Of a stretch of 64,000 bases of DNA, positions 30,531 to 38,878 are shown one piece after another. The stretch lies in contig NZ_BNGS01000001.1 in NCBI RefSeq assembly GCF_014905555.1, positions 248,001-312,000 of the forward strand, written 5' to 3'. The notes beneath the pieces were generated by a model. That model saw nothing but the letters and a program-made list of their open reading frames with translations, did not search any database and had not been told where the DNA came from. Made by a program: the position numbers and the translations under genes. The stretch comes from Streptomyces sp. Y2F8-2 (lineage in GTDB: Bacteria; Actinomycetota; Actinomycetes; Streptomycetales; Streptomycetaceae). Numbering within the stretch: the first letter of the stretch is position 1; each line of letters opens with the position of its first letter.

Positions 30531-30730
30531 GATGACGTACTCGCCCGAGGTCGGTGGCGTACTCGCCCGAGGTCGGTGACGTACGCGCCCGAGGTCGGTG
30601 ACGTACGCGCTCCCGAGGTCGGTGACGTACGCGCCCGAGGTCGGTGACGTACGCGCCCGAGGTCGGTGGCGTACTTGCCTGAGGTCGGTGGCGTACGCGC
30701 CGGGGGTCGATGGCGTGCGTGCCGGAAGGG
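30531..30730. repeat. Nine-copy 22-bp tandem array upstream of glnII
   Basis: Consensus GGTGACGTACGCGCCCGAGG plus TC. Units start at 30531, 30553, 30575, 30597 (24 nt, two extra bases), 30621, 30643, 30665, 30687 and 30709; the outer units are the most diverged. The period is not a multiple of three, so it is not a coding repeat. The array ends about 200 bp before glnII. Five of the nine units carry a TGAC core matching the GTnAC half-site of GlnR boxes, and 22 bp is exactly the spacing of such half-sites at glnA. Confidence 0.95.
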
Positions 30731-30772
30731 GACGGACCGGTCACCGAGTGAATCCCGGCACGGGAGCCCCCG

Positions 30773-30788
30773 GTAACACGGGGTTCAC
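30773..30788 (+). promoter_or_regulatory. Candidate GlnR box of glnII
   Basis: GTAAC (30773-30777), six bases, then TTCAC (30784-30788) fits the AC-n9-AC core of GlnR sites. A further GTCAC at 30740-30744 lies 33 bp (three 11-bp steps) upstream. A TTGACA at 30817-30822 could be a -35 element, but I see no convincing -10 at the right distance. Confidence 0.6.
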
Positions 30789-30933
30789 ACCAGAGCAATG
30801 GCCGGGAAATCGCCTGTTGACATGCTGCCGGGCATCACCCGGCGCCCCACTGCCGCAGCGCCGCGCACCCGCACGACCTCTGCGACTGCACTGTCGACCA
30901 CGCAGTCGAGACCACCCCCGAAGGATGTGGCCC

Positions 30934-31962
30934 ATGGCCTTCAAGGCTGAGTACATCTGGATCGACGGCACCCAGCCGACCGCCAAGCTCCGTTCCAAGA
31001 CGAAGATCCTGGCCGACGACGCCAAGGGCAAGGAGCTTCCGATCTGGGGCTTCGACGGGTCGTCCACGAACCAGGCCGAGGGCCACTCCTCGGACTGCGT
31101 GCTCAAGCCGGTCTTCTCCTGTCCCGACCCGATCCGCGGCGGCGACGACGTCCTGGTGCTGTGCGAGGTCCTCGACACGGACATGACCCCGCACCCGTCC
31201 AACACCCGTGCCGCACTGGCCGAGGTGGCCGAGAAGTTCGCCGCCCAGGAGCCGATCTTCGGTATCGAGCAGGAGTACACCTTCTTCGACGGCTCGCGTC
31301 CGCTCGGCTTCCCGGAGGGCGGCTTCCCGGCCCCGCAGGGCGGCTACTACTGCGGTGTCGGCGCCGACGAGATCTTCGGCCGTGAGGTCGTCGAGGCGCA
31401 CCTGGACAACTGCCTGAAGGCGGGCCTCGGCATCTCCGGCATCAATGCCGAGGTCATGCCCGGCCAGTGGGAGTTCCAGGTCGGCCCGCTCTCCCCGCTC
31501 GAGGTCGCCGACCAGCTCTGGGTGGCCCGCTGGCTGCTGTACCGCACCGCCGAGGACTTCGGCATCTCCGCGACCCTGGACCCGAAGCCGGTCAAGGGCG
31601 ACTGGAACGGTGCCGGTGCGCACACCAACTTCTCGACCAAGGCGATGCGCGAGGGCTACGACGCCATCATCACCGCGTGCGAGGCACTCGGTGAGGGCTC
31701 CAAGCCGCTCGACCACGTCAAGAACTACGGCGTCGGCGTCGAGGACCGCCTCACCGGTCTGCACGAGACCGCCCCGTGGAACGAGTACTCGTACGGCGTC
31801 TCCAACCGCGGCGCCTCGGTCCGCATCCCGTGGCAGGTCGAGAAGGACGGCAAGGGCTACATCGAGGACCGCCGTCCGAACGCCAACGTGGACCCGTACC
31901 TGGTGACCCGGCTCATCGTCGACACCTGCTGCACGGCGCTGGAGAAGGCCGGCCAGGTCTGA
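30934..31962 (+). CDS. glnII: Glutamine synthetase type II (eukaryote-like)
   Basis: Second glutamine synthetase, heat-labile and not adenylylated in Streptomyces. The 342-residue length fits GSII. Motifs: FDGSSTNQAEGHSSDC, GIEQEYTFF (metal ligands), NGAGAHTNFSTKAMR (ATP/metal), and PWNEYSYGVSNRGASVRIP. ATG 30934 has AAGGA eight bases upstream. Upstream in-frame codons run into the repeat array and are not used. GlnR control is probable from the box at 30773; a 17-bp-stem terminator follows. The GlnR-like regulator gene lies 0.4 kb downstream. Confidence 0.96.
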   Translation: MAFKAEYIWIDGTQPTAKLRSKTKILADDAKGKELPIWGFDGSSTNQAEGHSSDCVLKPVFSCPDPIRGGDDVLVLCEVLDTDMTPHPSNTRAALAEVAEKFAAQEPIFGIEQEYTFFDGSRPLGFPEGGFPAPQGGYYCGVGADEIFGREVVEAHLDNCLKAGLGISGINAEVMPGQWEFQVGPLSPLEVADQLWVARWLLYRTAEDFGISATLDPKPVKGDWNGAGAHTNFSTKAMREGYDAIITACEALGEGSKPLDHVKNYGVGVEDRLTGLHETAPWNEYSYGVSNRGASVRIPWQVEKDGKGYIEDRRPNANVDPYLVTRLIVDTCCTALEKAGQV

Positions 31963-31980
31963 TCGGCTCCACACAGCTCC

Positions 31981-32019
31981 CGGAAGGGGCGCCCGCCGTG
32001 GTGGCGGGCGCCCCTTCCG
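31981..32019 (+). terminator. glnII terminator
   Basis: Perfect 17-bp arms (31981-31997 and 32003-32019) with a five-base loop (GTGGT), starting 18 nt after the glnII stop. It separates glnII from the leader-peptide/GlnRII unit. Confidence 0.9.
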
Positions 32020-32113
32020 CGCTTCGGGGGTGCGTGGGCACGCCGGGAAAAAGAGCGTCCAAGCAGTGAGAGGAGGCTCCTGTCACGGGCGTGTGTCTGC
32101 TTCAATGAGAACC

Positions 32114-32236
32114 ATGGCCAGCTTCCAGAAGTTCAGTGCGACGGGTCGCCGTGACCTCGAGCCCTTCTGGCCTTCCCGTCAGCACCACGACTTCGACCGG
32201 GTGTGTTGTCGCGCGAACACCGCGCGGGCCCTGTAG
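32114..32236 (+). CDS. Putative cysteine-containing leader peptide upstream of the GlnRII-like gene
   Basis: A 40-residue ORF (43 if it begins at in-frame ATG 32105) whose C-terminal part reads SRQHHDFDRVCCRANTARAL. The His-Asp-x-x-Arg-Val-Cys pattern resembles the short Cys-bearing 'putative leader peptides' found upstream of actinobacterial metabolic operons. It ends 108 bp before the GlnRII-like start. There is no good ribosome site (AGGAGG at 32071-32076 is too far), so it might be leaderless. Whether it is translated, and whether it regulates the next gene, is inference. Confidence 0.45.
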   Translation: MASFQKFSATGRRDLEPFWPSRQHHDFDRVCCRANTARAL

Positions 32237-32344
32237 AGCCGTACACCCGGCAGCCGTACCGGCACAGCCGTCCTTCCGGCCTTCGGCCAGCGCGCACGAC
32301 GTACGTCCCCCGACGAACTCCTCGCGCGAAAGAGCTGACCTCTC

Positions 32345-32926
32345 ATGGCGACCACTCGTTCTCTCTCCACCGCCGCCCTCACCACCGCCACCCAGCCGAA
32401 CGGCTCCGCACGGCACCGGCTGCGTGCCGTCGACCGGGACGAGGCCGTCGACGTGGCCGACTTCCTGCCGCCGGGCGCCACCTGGCTGCCGGCGCCCCCG
32501 CACACGCTGCCGAGCCTGCCGGGCCGCCCGCCGATGATCGGCTACCTGGTACTCGTCCCGGCCGACCAGCAGTCCCCGTTCCCGCCCGTCGCGGTGCCCG
32601 ACCAGCCGGACACGGGACAAGCCGTGGGCGCGGACCCGCTCGTCCGCGTCGACACCGGCCGGCGCACCGCCGAGGTGGACGGGCGGCCGCTCGACCTGAC
32701 CTATCTGGAGTTCGAGCTGCTCGCCCACCTGGTGACGCACCCGCACCGGGTGCACACCCGGGACCAGCTGGTGACCACGGTGTGGGGCTACGGCCATGTG
32801 GGCGACGGGCGCACCGTCGACGTCCACATCGCCCGGCTGCGGCGCAAGCTGGGCGCCGAGCACCGCGACACCATCCGGACGGTGCGGCGCGTGGGCTACA
32901 AGTACGTGCCGCCGACGGGCCGTTGA
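32345..32926 (+). CDS. glnRII: GlnR-like OmpR/PhoB-type winged-helix regulator (GlnRII by synteny)
   Basis: 193 residues. The C-terminal ~95 residues are a complete OmpR-type winged helix (LDLTYLEFELLAHLVTHPHR, then TVDVHIARLRRKLG and TVRRVGYKYVPP). There is no receiver domain: the N-terminal ~90 residues are Pro/Ala-rich without the phosphorylation pocket. In S. coelicolor the gene three after glnII (SCO2213) encodes GlnRII, which binds glnA, glnII and amtB promoters; matching position supports this name, but I cannot align the sequences. No sensor kinase is adjacent. ATG 32345 has only a weak AAAGAG upstream. Confidence 0.7.
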   Translation: MATTRSLSTAALTTATQPNGSARHRLRAVDRDEAVDVADFLPPGATWLPAPPHTLPSLPGRPPMIGYLVLVPADQQSPFPPVAVPDQPDTGQAVGADPLVRVDTGRRTAEVDGRPLDLTYLEFELLAHLVTHPHRVHTRDQLVTTVWGYGHVGDGRTVDVHIARLRRKLGAEHRDTIRTVRRVGYKYVPPTGR

Positions 32927-32986
32927 CCCTCTGCTGACGGCAGATTCCCGTTCCCTCCGGCAGCCCGACCGGGCAGAGTCACCGGC

Positions 32987-34009
32987 ATGAGGCTTCTGGT
33001 ACTGGGTGGTACGGAGTTCGCGGGACGGGCCGTCGTGGAGGCGGCCCTCGGACGCGGCTGGGACGTGACCGTCTTCAACCGGGGGACGCACCGACCCCCG
33101 GCCGGTGTGCGGTCGTCGCAGGGCGACCGCACTGCGCCCGAAGGGCTCGCCGCCCTGGCGGAAGGCGAGTGGGACGCCGTCGTCGACACCTGGTCGGCGG
33201 CGCCCCGGGCCGTGCACGAGGCGGCGCGGCTGCTGCGGGGCCGCGCCGGGCGGTACGTGTACGTGTCGAGCTGCTCGGTGTACGCCTGGCCCGCGCCGGC
33301 GGGGTACGACGAGAGTGCCCCGCTGGTCGAGGGCGCCGAGCCCGACGCCGGCAAGACCGACTACGCGCGCGACAAGCGGGGCGCCGAGATCGCCGCCGTC
33401 GAGGCCTTCGGCGCGGACCGCTCCGTGCTCGTACGGGCCGGGCTGATCCTCGGCCCGTACGAGAACGTCGGCCGGCTGCCGTGGTGGCTGACCCGTATCG
33501 CCCGCGGCGGGCCGGTCCTGGCGCCGGGGCCGCGGGAGCTGCCCCTGCAGTACGTCGACGTGCGCGACATGGCCGAGTGGATCCTGGGATCGGTGGAGCA
33601 GGAGCTCAGCGGGCCGTACAACATGATCAGCGCGCAGGGGCACGCCACCATGGGCGAGCTGCTCGACGCGTGCGTGGACGTGACCGGTGCGGCGGCGGAA
33701 CTGCGCTGGACCGGGCCGGAGGCGATCCTCGACGCGGGTATCGAGCCGTGGACGCAGCTGCCGGTGTGGGTCCCGCCGGGCAGCGACATGCACGACTCCC
33801 TGCACTCCGCGGACGTCTCGCGGGCGCTGGCGACGGGCCTGAGCTGCCGTCCCGTCGGGGAGACCGTCGCCGACACCTGGGCGTGGCTGCGGGACATCGG
33901 CGGCACGGCGCCGATGCGTCCGGACCGCACCTCGAAGGGGCTCGACCCGGAGGTGGAGGCGAGGGTGCTCGCGGGCCTGTCCGGGGGTGTACCCGGCACC
34001 ACCCCCTGA
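32987..34009 (+). CDS. NAD-dependent epimerase/dehydratase family protein
   Basis: 340-residue extended short-chain dehydrogenase: GGTEFAGRAVVEAAL at the N-terminus (NAD(P) loop), VYVSSCSVYAW (catalytic Ser region), YARDKRGAE (YxxxK) and VLVRAGLILGPYENVGRLPW. Substrate unknown; similar proteins are annotated as RNA-binding or reductase-like. ATG 32987 has no Shine-Dalgarno; CAGAGT (32974-32979) lies seven bases upstream, fitting a leaderless mRNA. Confidence 0.86.
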   Translation: MRLLVLGGTEFAGRAVVEAALGRGWDVTVFNRGTHRPPAGVRSSQGDRTAPEGLAALAEGEWDAVVDTWSAAPRAVHEAARLLRGRAGRYVYVSSCSVYAWPAPAGYDESAPLVEGAEPDAGKTDYARDKRGAEIAAVEAFGADRSVLVRAGLILGPYENVGRLPWWLTRIARGGPVLAPGPRELPLQYVDVRDMAEWILGSVEQELSGPYNMISAQGHATMGELLDACVDVTGAAAELRWTGPEAILDAGIEPWTQLPVWVPPGSDMHDSLHSADVSRALATGLSCRPVGETVADTWAWLRDIGGTAPMRPDRTSKGLDPEVEARVLAGLSGGVPGTTP

Positions 34010-34060
34010 CGGGGGGCTCGACCCCGTGACCTCGCCGCCCTCCCCGGCGAGACTGCTGCC

Positions 34061-35329
34061 ATGAACACCAACACGAAGAGCGGCTCTCTTCCCACGAGGG
34101 CCCGGGCCGTCGCACTGGCGGCGGGGCGGGGGTTCGTGCTGGCCCTGGTGATCCTTCCGGGTGCGGTTCTGTGCTCCACGCTGGCCCTCGTGTCCATCTC
34201 GCTCATCCCGATCGGCGTCGGGCTGGTCACCACACCGTGGGTGCTGACGCAGGTGCGGGCGTTCGCCGACTGGCGGCGGGTGCTCGCGGCGAAGTGGGGC
34301 GGAGTGCAGATCCCCTCGGCGTACCGGCCGGTCCCGGAGGACGCCAACCCCTGGACGCGGACGTACGCGATGCTCGGCGACCCGGCGACCTGGCGGGACC
34401 TGCGGTGGTTGCAGGTGGACATGACGGCGGGGTACCTCACCGCGCTGCTGCCGACGGTACTGCTGGTCTACCCGCTGGAGGGGTTCGCGGTCGCGGCCGG
34501 GCTGTGGCGGCCGTTGTCCGAGTACGGCGGGTACTGGTACGGCTTCGTGCACGTCACCGACCAGGCCTCCGCGCTCGGCGCCGGTGCTCTGGCCGCCGTC
34601 CTCCTCGCCCTCACCCCGCTGGCACCGCGCCTGCTGGCCGTCCACTTCCGGCTGACCCGGGCCCTACTGGGCGCGAGCCAGGGCGAGTTGGCCGAGCGGG
34701 TCCGGGTGCTGACCGAGACCCGCCGGGACGCCGTGGACACCGCCGCGGCCGAGCTGCGCCGGATCGAGCGGGACCTGCATGACGGGGCGCAGGCCCGGCT
34801 GGTGGCGATGGGCATGGACCTGGGCACCATCGAGATGCTGCTCGACAAGGACCCGGCGAAGGCCAAGGAACTCCTCGCTCAGGCCCGCCGGTCCTCCGTG
34901 GAGGCGCTGGCCGAGCTGCGCGAACTCGTCCGCGGCATCCATCCGCCGGTACTGGCCGAGCGTGGACTGGGCGATGCCGTAAGGGCGTTGGCGTTGCGGC
35001 TGCCTCTCGCCACCGAGGTGAACGTGGAGCTGGACGGCCGCGCCGACGCGCCGGTCGAGTCGGCCGCCTACTTCGCGGTCAGCGAGGTCCTCACCAACGC
35101 GGTCAAGCACTCCGGCGCCGACCGGATCTGGGTCGACCTGCACCACGGCGAGGGCATGCTGCGCATCTCGGTCACCGACAACGGCAAGGGCGGCGCGGTG
35201 GCCGGCGGGGGTTCCGGGCTCTTCGGAGTCGAGCGGCGGCTGGGTACATTCGACGGCGTCCTGGCCGTCAGCAGCCCCGCGGGCGGCCCCACCATGGTCA
35301 CCATGGAGATCCCGTGCGCGTTGTCCTAG
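34061..35329 (+). CDS. Two-component sensor histidine kinase (NarL-system type)
   Basis: 422 residues. The N-terminal ~200 residues form a four-segment membrane 'putative sensor' domain, followed by the HisKA_3 box (ERDLHDGAQARLVAMGMDLG, phospho-His in LHDGAQ) and an HATPase domain (NAVKHSGA, DNGKGG, GSGLFGVERR). It pairs with the response regulator, whose start overlaps its end by 16 bases, indicating translational coupling. The signal is unknown. ATG 34061 follows GAGACT (34049-34054) by six bases, with no ribosome site. Confidence 0.93.
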   Translation: MNTNTKSGSLPTRARAVALAAGRGFVLALVILPGAVLCSTLALVSISLIPIGVGLVTTPWVLTQVRAFADWRRVLAAKWGGVQIPSAYRPVPEDANPWTRTYAMLGDPATWRDLRWLQVDMTAGYLTALLPTVLLVYPLEGFAVAAGLWRPLSEYGGYWYGFVHVTDQASALGAGALAAVLLALTPLAPRLLAVHFRLTRALLGASQGELAERVRVLTETRRDAVDTAAAELRRIERDLHDGAQARLVAMGMDLGTIEMLLDKDPAKAKELLAQARRSSVEALAELRELVRGIHPPVLAERGLGDAVRALALRLPLATEVNVELDGRADAPVESAAYFAVSEVLTNAVKHSGADRIWVDLHHGEGMLRISVTDNGKGGAVAGGGSGLFGVERRLGTFDGVLAVSSPAGGPTMVTMEIPCALS

Positions 35330-35967
35330 CGGAAGACCTCTTCCTGCTGCGCGACGGACTGGTCCGGCTGCTCGAGGCCCACGGCTTCGAGATCGCCGCC
35401 GCCGTCGAGTCCGGTCCCGAGCTCGCCCGCGCGCTGGCCGAACTGACCCCCGACGTCGCCGTGGTGGACGTACGCCTGCCGCCCACGCACACCGACGAGG
35501 GCCTGCAGTGCGCGCTGCGGGCCCGCCGGGAGCGGCCCGGGCTACCCGTGCTGGTGCTGTCGCAGCACGTGGAGCAGCTGTACGCGCGGGAGCTGCTCGC
35601 CGACGGCACCGGCGGGGTGGGCTATCTGCTCAAGGACCGGGTGTTCGACGCGGAGCAGTTCGTGGACGCCGTACGACGGGTCGCGGCGGGCGGCACCGCG
35701 ATGGACCCGCAGGTGATCCAGCAGCTGCTGACGCGGTGTGCGGCGGACGACCGGCCGCCGGCGCGGCTGACGCCCCGTGAGCTGGAGGTGCTGGAGCTCA
35801 TGGCGCAGGGCCGCTCGAACGCGGCGATCGCCGACCGGCTGGTCGTCACCGAGCGGGCGATCGCGAAACACACCTCCAACATCTTCGCGAAACTGGGCCT
35901 GGAGGTTTCCGACGACGACAATCGGCGGGTTCTGGCCGTGCTCGCCTATTTGGATCACGGCCGCTGA
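35314..35967 (+). CDS. Two-component response regulator, LuxR/NarL type
   Basis: 217 residues. Receiver domain with acidic pocket (LAEDLF), phospho-acceptor Asp in VVDVRLP and Lys in YLLKDRV, then a LuxR-type HTH (LTPRELEVLELMAQGRSNAA, AIAKHTSNIFAKL). It begins at GTG 35314 inside the kinase gene. Likely target: unknown; the next gene, encoding a secreted DUF1996 protein after 210 bp of non-coding DNA, is a candidate. Confidence 0.94.
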   Translation: MRVVLAEDLFLLRDGLVRLLEAHGFEIAAAVESGPELARALAELTPDVAVVDVRLPPTHTDEGLQCALRARRERPGLPVLVLSQHVEQLYARELLADGTGGVGYLLKDRVFDAEQFVDAVRRVAAGGTAMDPQVIQQLLTRCAADDRPPARLTPRELEVLELMAQGRSNAAIADRLVVTERAIAKHTSNIFAKLGLEVSDDDNRRVLAVLAYLDHGR

Positions 35968-36177
35968 ACCGACTGAATCAAATTCAAAAAGGTGAGCTCT
36001 ACCCGCCTCAACTCCCGTTGAAACAAGGGCTTCTGCACCTCTTGCACCCGAATTGCCCTCAGGAACTTCCAAGTTTTTCTCCGGTCTCTGAACACCCCAC
36101 CGGCCTCCTGCGTATGGGATGACGCCGCTTCACCCCTGTCGGGCGCCTCCGCCCCGAAAGGAAGTCAGAGGAGTTCC

Positions 36178-37704
36178 ATGGGACGCAACACGAGAAAACG
36201 CCGTACGCCGCTGGCCACCAAGGCCATAGCCGCCTCGGCTGCCCTAGCGCTCGGTGGGGGCGGGTTGCTCTGGGCCAACTATTTCGCCTCGGCCCACGAG
36301 ACGAACAACCAGGCGTGGGGAGGGAATCAGACCAAGGCCGCCGGCGCGCAGGTGGCGACGATCTCCTGCCCGGACGTCGGTCAGAAGCTGACGAACGTGC
36401 CGGCCGCGGCTCGCAACGGCGTGGCCGCGGAGCTCGCGAACCTCGACAGGCAGATCACCGAGGCCTACTCCCGGCTCGCCTCCACGCGCCAGGCCCAGGC
36501 GAACGACGCGAGCTTCGTGCAGAACGCGATCGTCGGCCCCCTGAAGGAGAAGCGGGCCGCGACGATCGACCGGATCAGGATCGACATCCAGCGGGTCGGC
36601 GGGACGTTCAACCAGTCGCTGTCCCAGCTCGCCGCCTGCACCACGCTCACCGCCAACCAGACGAACGCCGGCCAGACGGGCGGCGGTCAGCAGCAGAACG
36701 GCGGCCAGCAGCAGGGCGGTCAGCAGCAGAACGGCGGCCAGCAGCAGAACGGCGGCCAGCAGCAGGGCAACGGCGGCCAGGCCGGAAACGGCCCGGTGGC
36801 GGCCGACTTCGTCGACATCACGAAGGTCGCGCCGAACGTCCAGGCCAAGCCGCAAAAGACCGGCAACGCCTCGACGGGTCAGTTCGTCACGCGCTGCGGT
36901 GTCAACGCCAACAAGAACCACAACACCGACAACGTGATCGTGGCGCCCGGCGTGGCCAACGGCGCACACCACCTGCACGACTACGTCGGCAACCAGAAGG
37001 TCGACGCCTTCTCGAGCAACCAGACGTTCCTCCAGGGCGGCACCAGCTGCCAGAACAAGAACGACCTGTCGTCGTACTACTGGCCGGTCGTCCGCATCCA
37101 GGACGGCACGCAGGACTTCGACCAGAACAAGGACGGCGGCGGCAAGGAAGGCAACGTCGGCCGGATCCTGACCCCCGTCCAGGCGGAGATCAAGTACGTC
37201 GGCAACCCGAGCAGCAAGGTCGTCGCGATGCCGCAGTTCCTGCGCATCATCACCGGTGACGCCAAGACCACCACCAACGGTCTGGCGAACGCCAACGCGC
37301 ACTGGAGCTGCACCGGCTTCGAGAACAAGGTCCAGCTGACGACGCAGTACCCGATCTGCCCGCAGGGCAGCAACGTGGTCCGCACGTTCGCCTTCCAGAA
37401 CTGCTGGGACGGCCAGAACATCGACAGCGCCAACCACCGCACGCACGTGGCCTTCGCCGACCCGGCGAGCGGCGTCTGCGGGAACGGCTTCAAGGCGATC
37501 CCGCAGCTGACGATGCGCCTCGTGTACAAGATCAACCCGCCGGTCATCCAGAACGGCCAGGTGAAGAACGCCTACGCGGTGGACGGCTTCCCGGACCAGC
37601 TCCACAAGGCGGCCACCGACCACGACGACTTCATCAGCGTCACGACCGGCGGCCTGGCGAACAAGATCGCCAACTGCATCAACTCCGGTCAGAGGTGCCA
37701 GTGA
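36178..37704 (+). CDS. Secreted DUF1996-domain protein with Gln/Asn/Gly repeat linker
   Basis: 508 residues. A twin-basic signal/anchor segment ([20 protein letters not shown]) is followed by a helical domain (about 55-155), a low-complexity linker of repeated [11 protein letters not shown] units (coding 36670-36785), and a C-terminal DUF1996 domain ([35 protein letters not shown]). DUF1996 proteins are secreted in actinobacteria and fungi; function unknown, with His-rich motifs hinting at metal or carbohydrate binding. A GAGGAG site precedes ATG 36178. A bidirectional terminator follows. Confidence 0.88.
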   Translation: MGRNTRKRRTPLATKAIAASAALALGGGGLLWANYFASAHETNNQAWGGNQTKAAGAQVATISCPDVGQKLTNVPAAARNGVAAELANLDRQITEAYSRLASTRQAQANDASFVQNAIVGPLKEKRAATIDRIRIDIQRVGGTFNQSLSQLAACTTLTANQTNAGQTGGGQQQNGGQQQGGQQQNGGQQQNGGQQQGNGGQAGNGPVAADFVDITKVAPNVQAKPQKTGNASTGQFVTRCGVNANKNHNTDNVIVAPGVANGAHHLHDYVGNQKVDAFSSNQTFLQGGTSCQNKNDLSSYYWPVVRIQDGTQDFDQNKDGGGKEGNVGRILTPVQAEIKYVGNPSSKVVAMPQFLRIITGDAKTTTNGLANANAHWSCTGFENKVQLTTQYPICPQGSNVVRTFAFQNCWDGQNIDSANHRTHVAFADPASGVCGNGFKAIPQLTMRLVYKINPPVIQNGQVKNAYAVDGFPDQLHKAATDHDDFISVTTGGLANKIANCINSGQRCQ

Positions 37705-37742
37705 CCCGACTGGGCCGGTGACCCGACTGAGCCGGTGACCCA
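37702..37742. repeat. 17-bp tandem repeat at the end of the DUF1996 gene
   Basis: The unit GTGACCCGACTGGGCCG begins at 37701, over the stop codon; a second copy (one mismatch) begins at 37718 and a partial third at 37735. It lies between the stop and the terminator. Confidence 0.85.
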
Positions 37743-37744
37743 CT

Positions 37745-37786
37745 GACGAAGGCCGGTGGCGGGATCTCCCGCCACCGGCCTTCGTC
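37745..37786. terminator. Bidirectional terminator, 20-bp perfect stem
   Basis: Arms 37745-37764 and 37767-37786 are perfectly complementary. It lies between the convergent DUF1996 and lipoprotein genes and should act on both. Confidence 0.9.
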
Positions 37787-37805
37787 GTGTGCCGCCCGGC
37801 CCGGC

Positions 37806-38231
37806 TCAGCCGCTGTGACCGGCGTGGGAGTGGTGGTCGGCGCCCACCTCGACATCGCCGCCGAGCTTGCCGCGCAGCGCCTTGACCACTCCGTCGTCGC
37901 CGACGGCGACCCACTTGCGGCCCACGAGGTAGTAACCGCCGTAGTCCTTGGCATCGTTGATCCACTCGCGTTGACCCCGGTCGGTGGCGAAGGTGGCGAG
38001 TACGAACTTGCCGTCGGAGTTGGTGCAGATGGCCTGACGGATCTCGTCGGCGTCCGTCTGGATGTTCGGCTTGCAGTTCACGTCCGCCGCCAGATCCTCG
38101 AGGCTGCCGGTCGCGGCTGCCGGGACCTGGTCCTGGGCGGCCCCGGAAGACCCGCCCGATCCGCCGCAGCCGGTCAGCACCAGCAGGGCGACGACGGCAC
38201 CGGCCGCCAGCTTCTCGCGCGTCCACCTCAT
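37806..38231 (-). CDS. Predicted lipoprotein (141 aa)
   Basis: 141 residues with a lipoprotein signal peptide: basic start (MRWTREK), hydrophobic core, lipobox LTGC followed by GGSGGSSG. The mature domain has two Cys (VNCKPNIQ and QAICTN) and a compact fold ending in His-rich DHHSHAGHSG, which may bind metal. No family recognised. ATG 38231 has a GAGGAA ribosome site. It converges on the DUF1996 gene. Confidence 0.85.
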   Translation of the reverse strand: MRWTREKLAAGAVVALLVLTGCGGSGGSSGAAQDQVPAAATGSLEDLAADVNCKPNIQTDADEIRQAICTNSDGKFVLATFATDRGQREWINDAKDYGGYYLVGRKWVAVGDDGVVKALRGKLGGDVEVGADHHSHAGHSG

Positions 38232-38374
38232 GTGTTCCTCCGGTCCTTCGGGCCATGCCGCTGGGAGCCCCCGCGAGGGGCCCTGCCCTTCCGTACGGCT
38301 GTGGTGCGTCCGGTGCTCAATGGCGGCACATCTGTGCGACAGTGTGCCGTCGGTACTCGTGGCGAGGGGGATGG

Positions 38375-38878
38375 ATGAGCACAGCGGACTGGGAGGAGCG
38401 CCTGGCCGCGGCCTGGGCCGCTTTCGACGACTACGCCGAGGGGGGCGCCGAGGACTTCCGTGCGCTGATCGACGCCCTCGTCGCCGAGCTGCCCGACGAC
38501 AGCCCGCTCGGGCCGTTCGAACGGGCCTGCGCCTGGGACTCGACGGGCCACTCGGACCAGGCGGTGCCGCTGTACCGGGAGGCGCTGGCGCGCGGCCTCG
38601 ACGGCTACCGCGGTCGCCGGGCCAGGATCCAGCTGGCCAGCTCGCTCAGGAACATCGGGCAGCCGGAGGAGGGCGTCAAGCTGCTGACCCCGGAACTCGA
38701 CGGGCCGTCGGACGAGTTGGACGACGCGGTACGCGCCACTCTGGCCCTGTGCCTGTCGAGCCTGGGCCGCGACCGTGAGGGCCTCGCCCTGGTCCTCGGC
38801 GCGCTCGCCCCCCATCTGCCGCGCTACCAGCGGTCGATGGCGAACTACGCGCGGCTGCTGGTCGAACCCGGGGACTGA
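38375..38878 (+). CDS. Tetratricopeptide-repeat protein
   Basis: 167-residue acidic cytosolic protein starting MSTADWEERLAAAWAAFDDY, with TPR-like helices (DQAVPLYREALARGLDGYRG, QLASSLRNIGQPEEGVKLL). It matches the small TPR_5-type proteins of unknown function. ATG 38375 has GAGGGGG at 38364-38370 just upstream. An alternative ATG 38371 is out of frame. It stands alone. Confidence 0.83.
   Translation: MSTADWEERLAAAWAAFDDYAEGGAEDFRALIDALVAELPDDSPLGPFERACAWDSTGHSDQAVPLYREALARGLDGYRGRRARIQLASSLRNIGQPEEGVKLLTPELDGPSDELDDAVRATLALCLSSLGRDREGLALVLGALAPHLPRYQRSMANYARLLVEPGD

Noticed and set aside
30531..30730. CRISPR array
   Set aside because: The units are directly adjacent tandem repeats with no unique spacers and no cas genes nearby.
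30496..30798. 100-residue reverse ORF through the 22-bp array upstream of glnII
   Set aside because: The 22-bp period is not a multiple of three, so the peptide shifts frame with each unit; no ribosome site or conserved segment is seen.
30817..30822. Consensus TTGACA as a housekeeping promoter for glnII
   Set aside because: No -10-like hexamer occurs at 16-18 bp, so only a possible activator-dependent promoter is noted.
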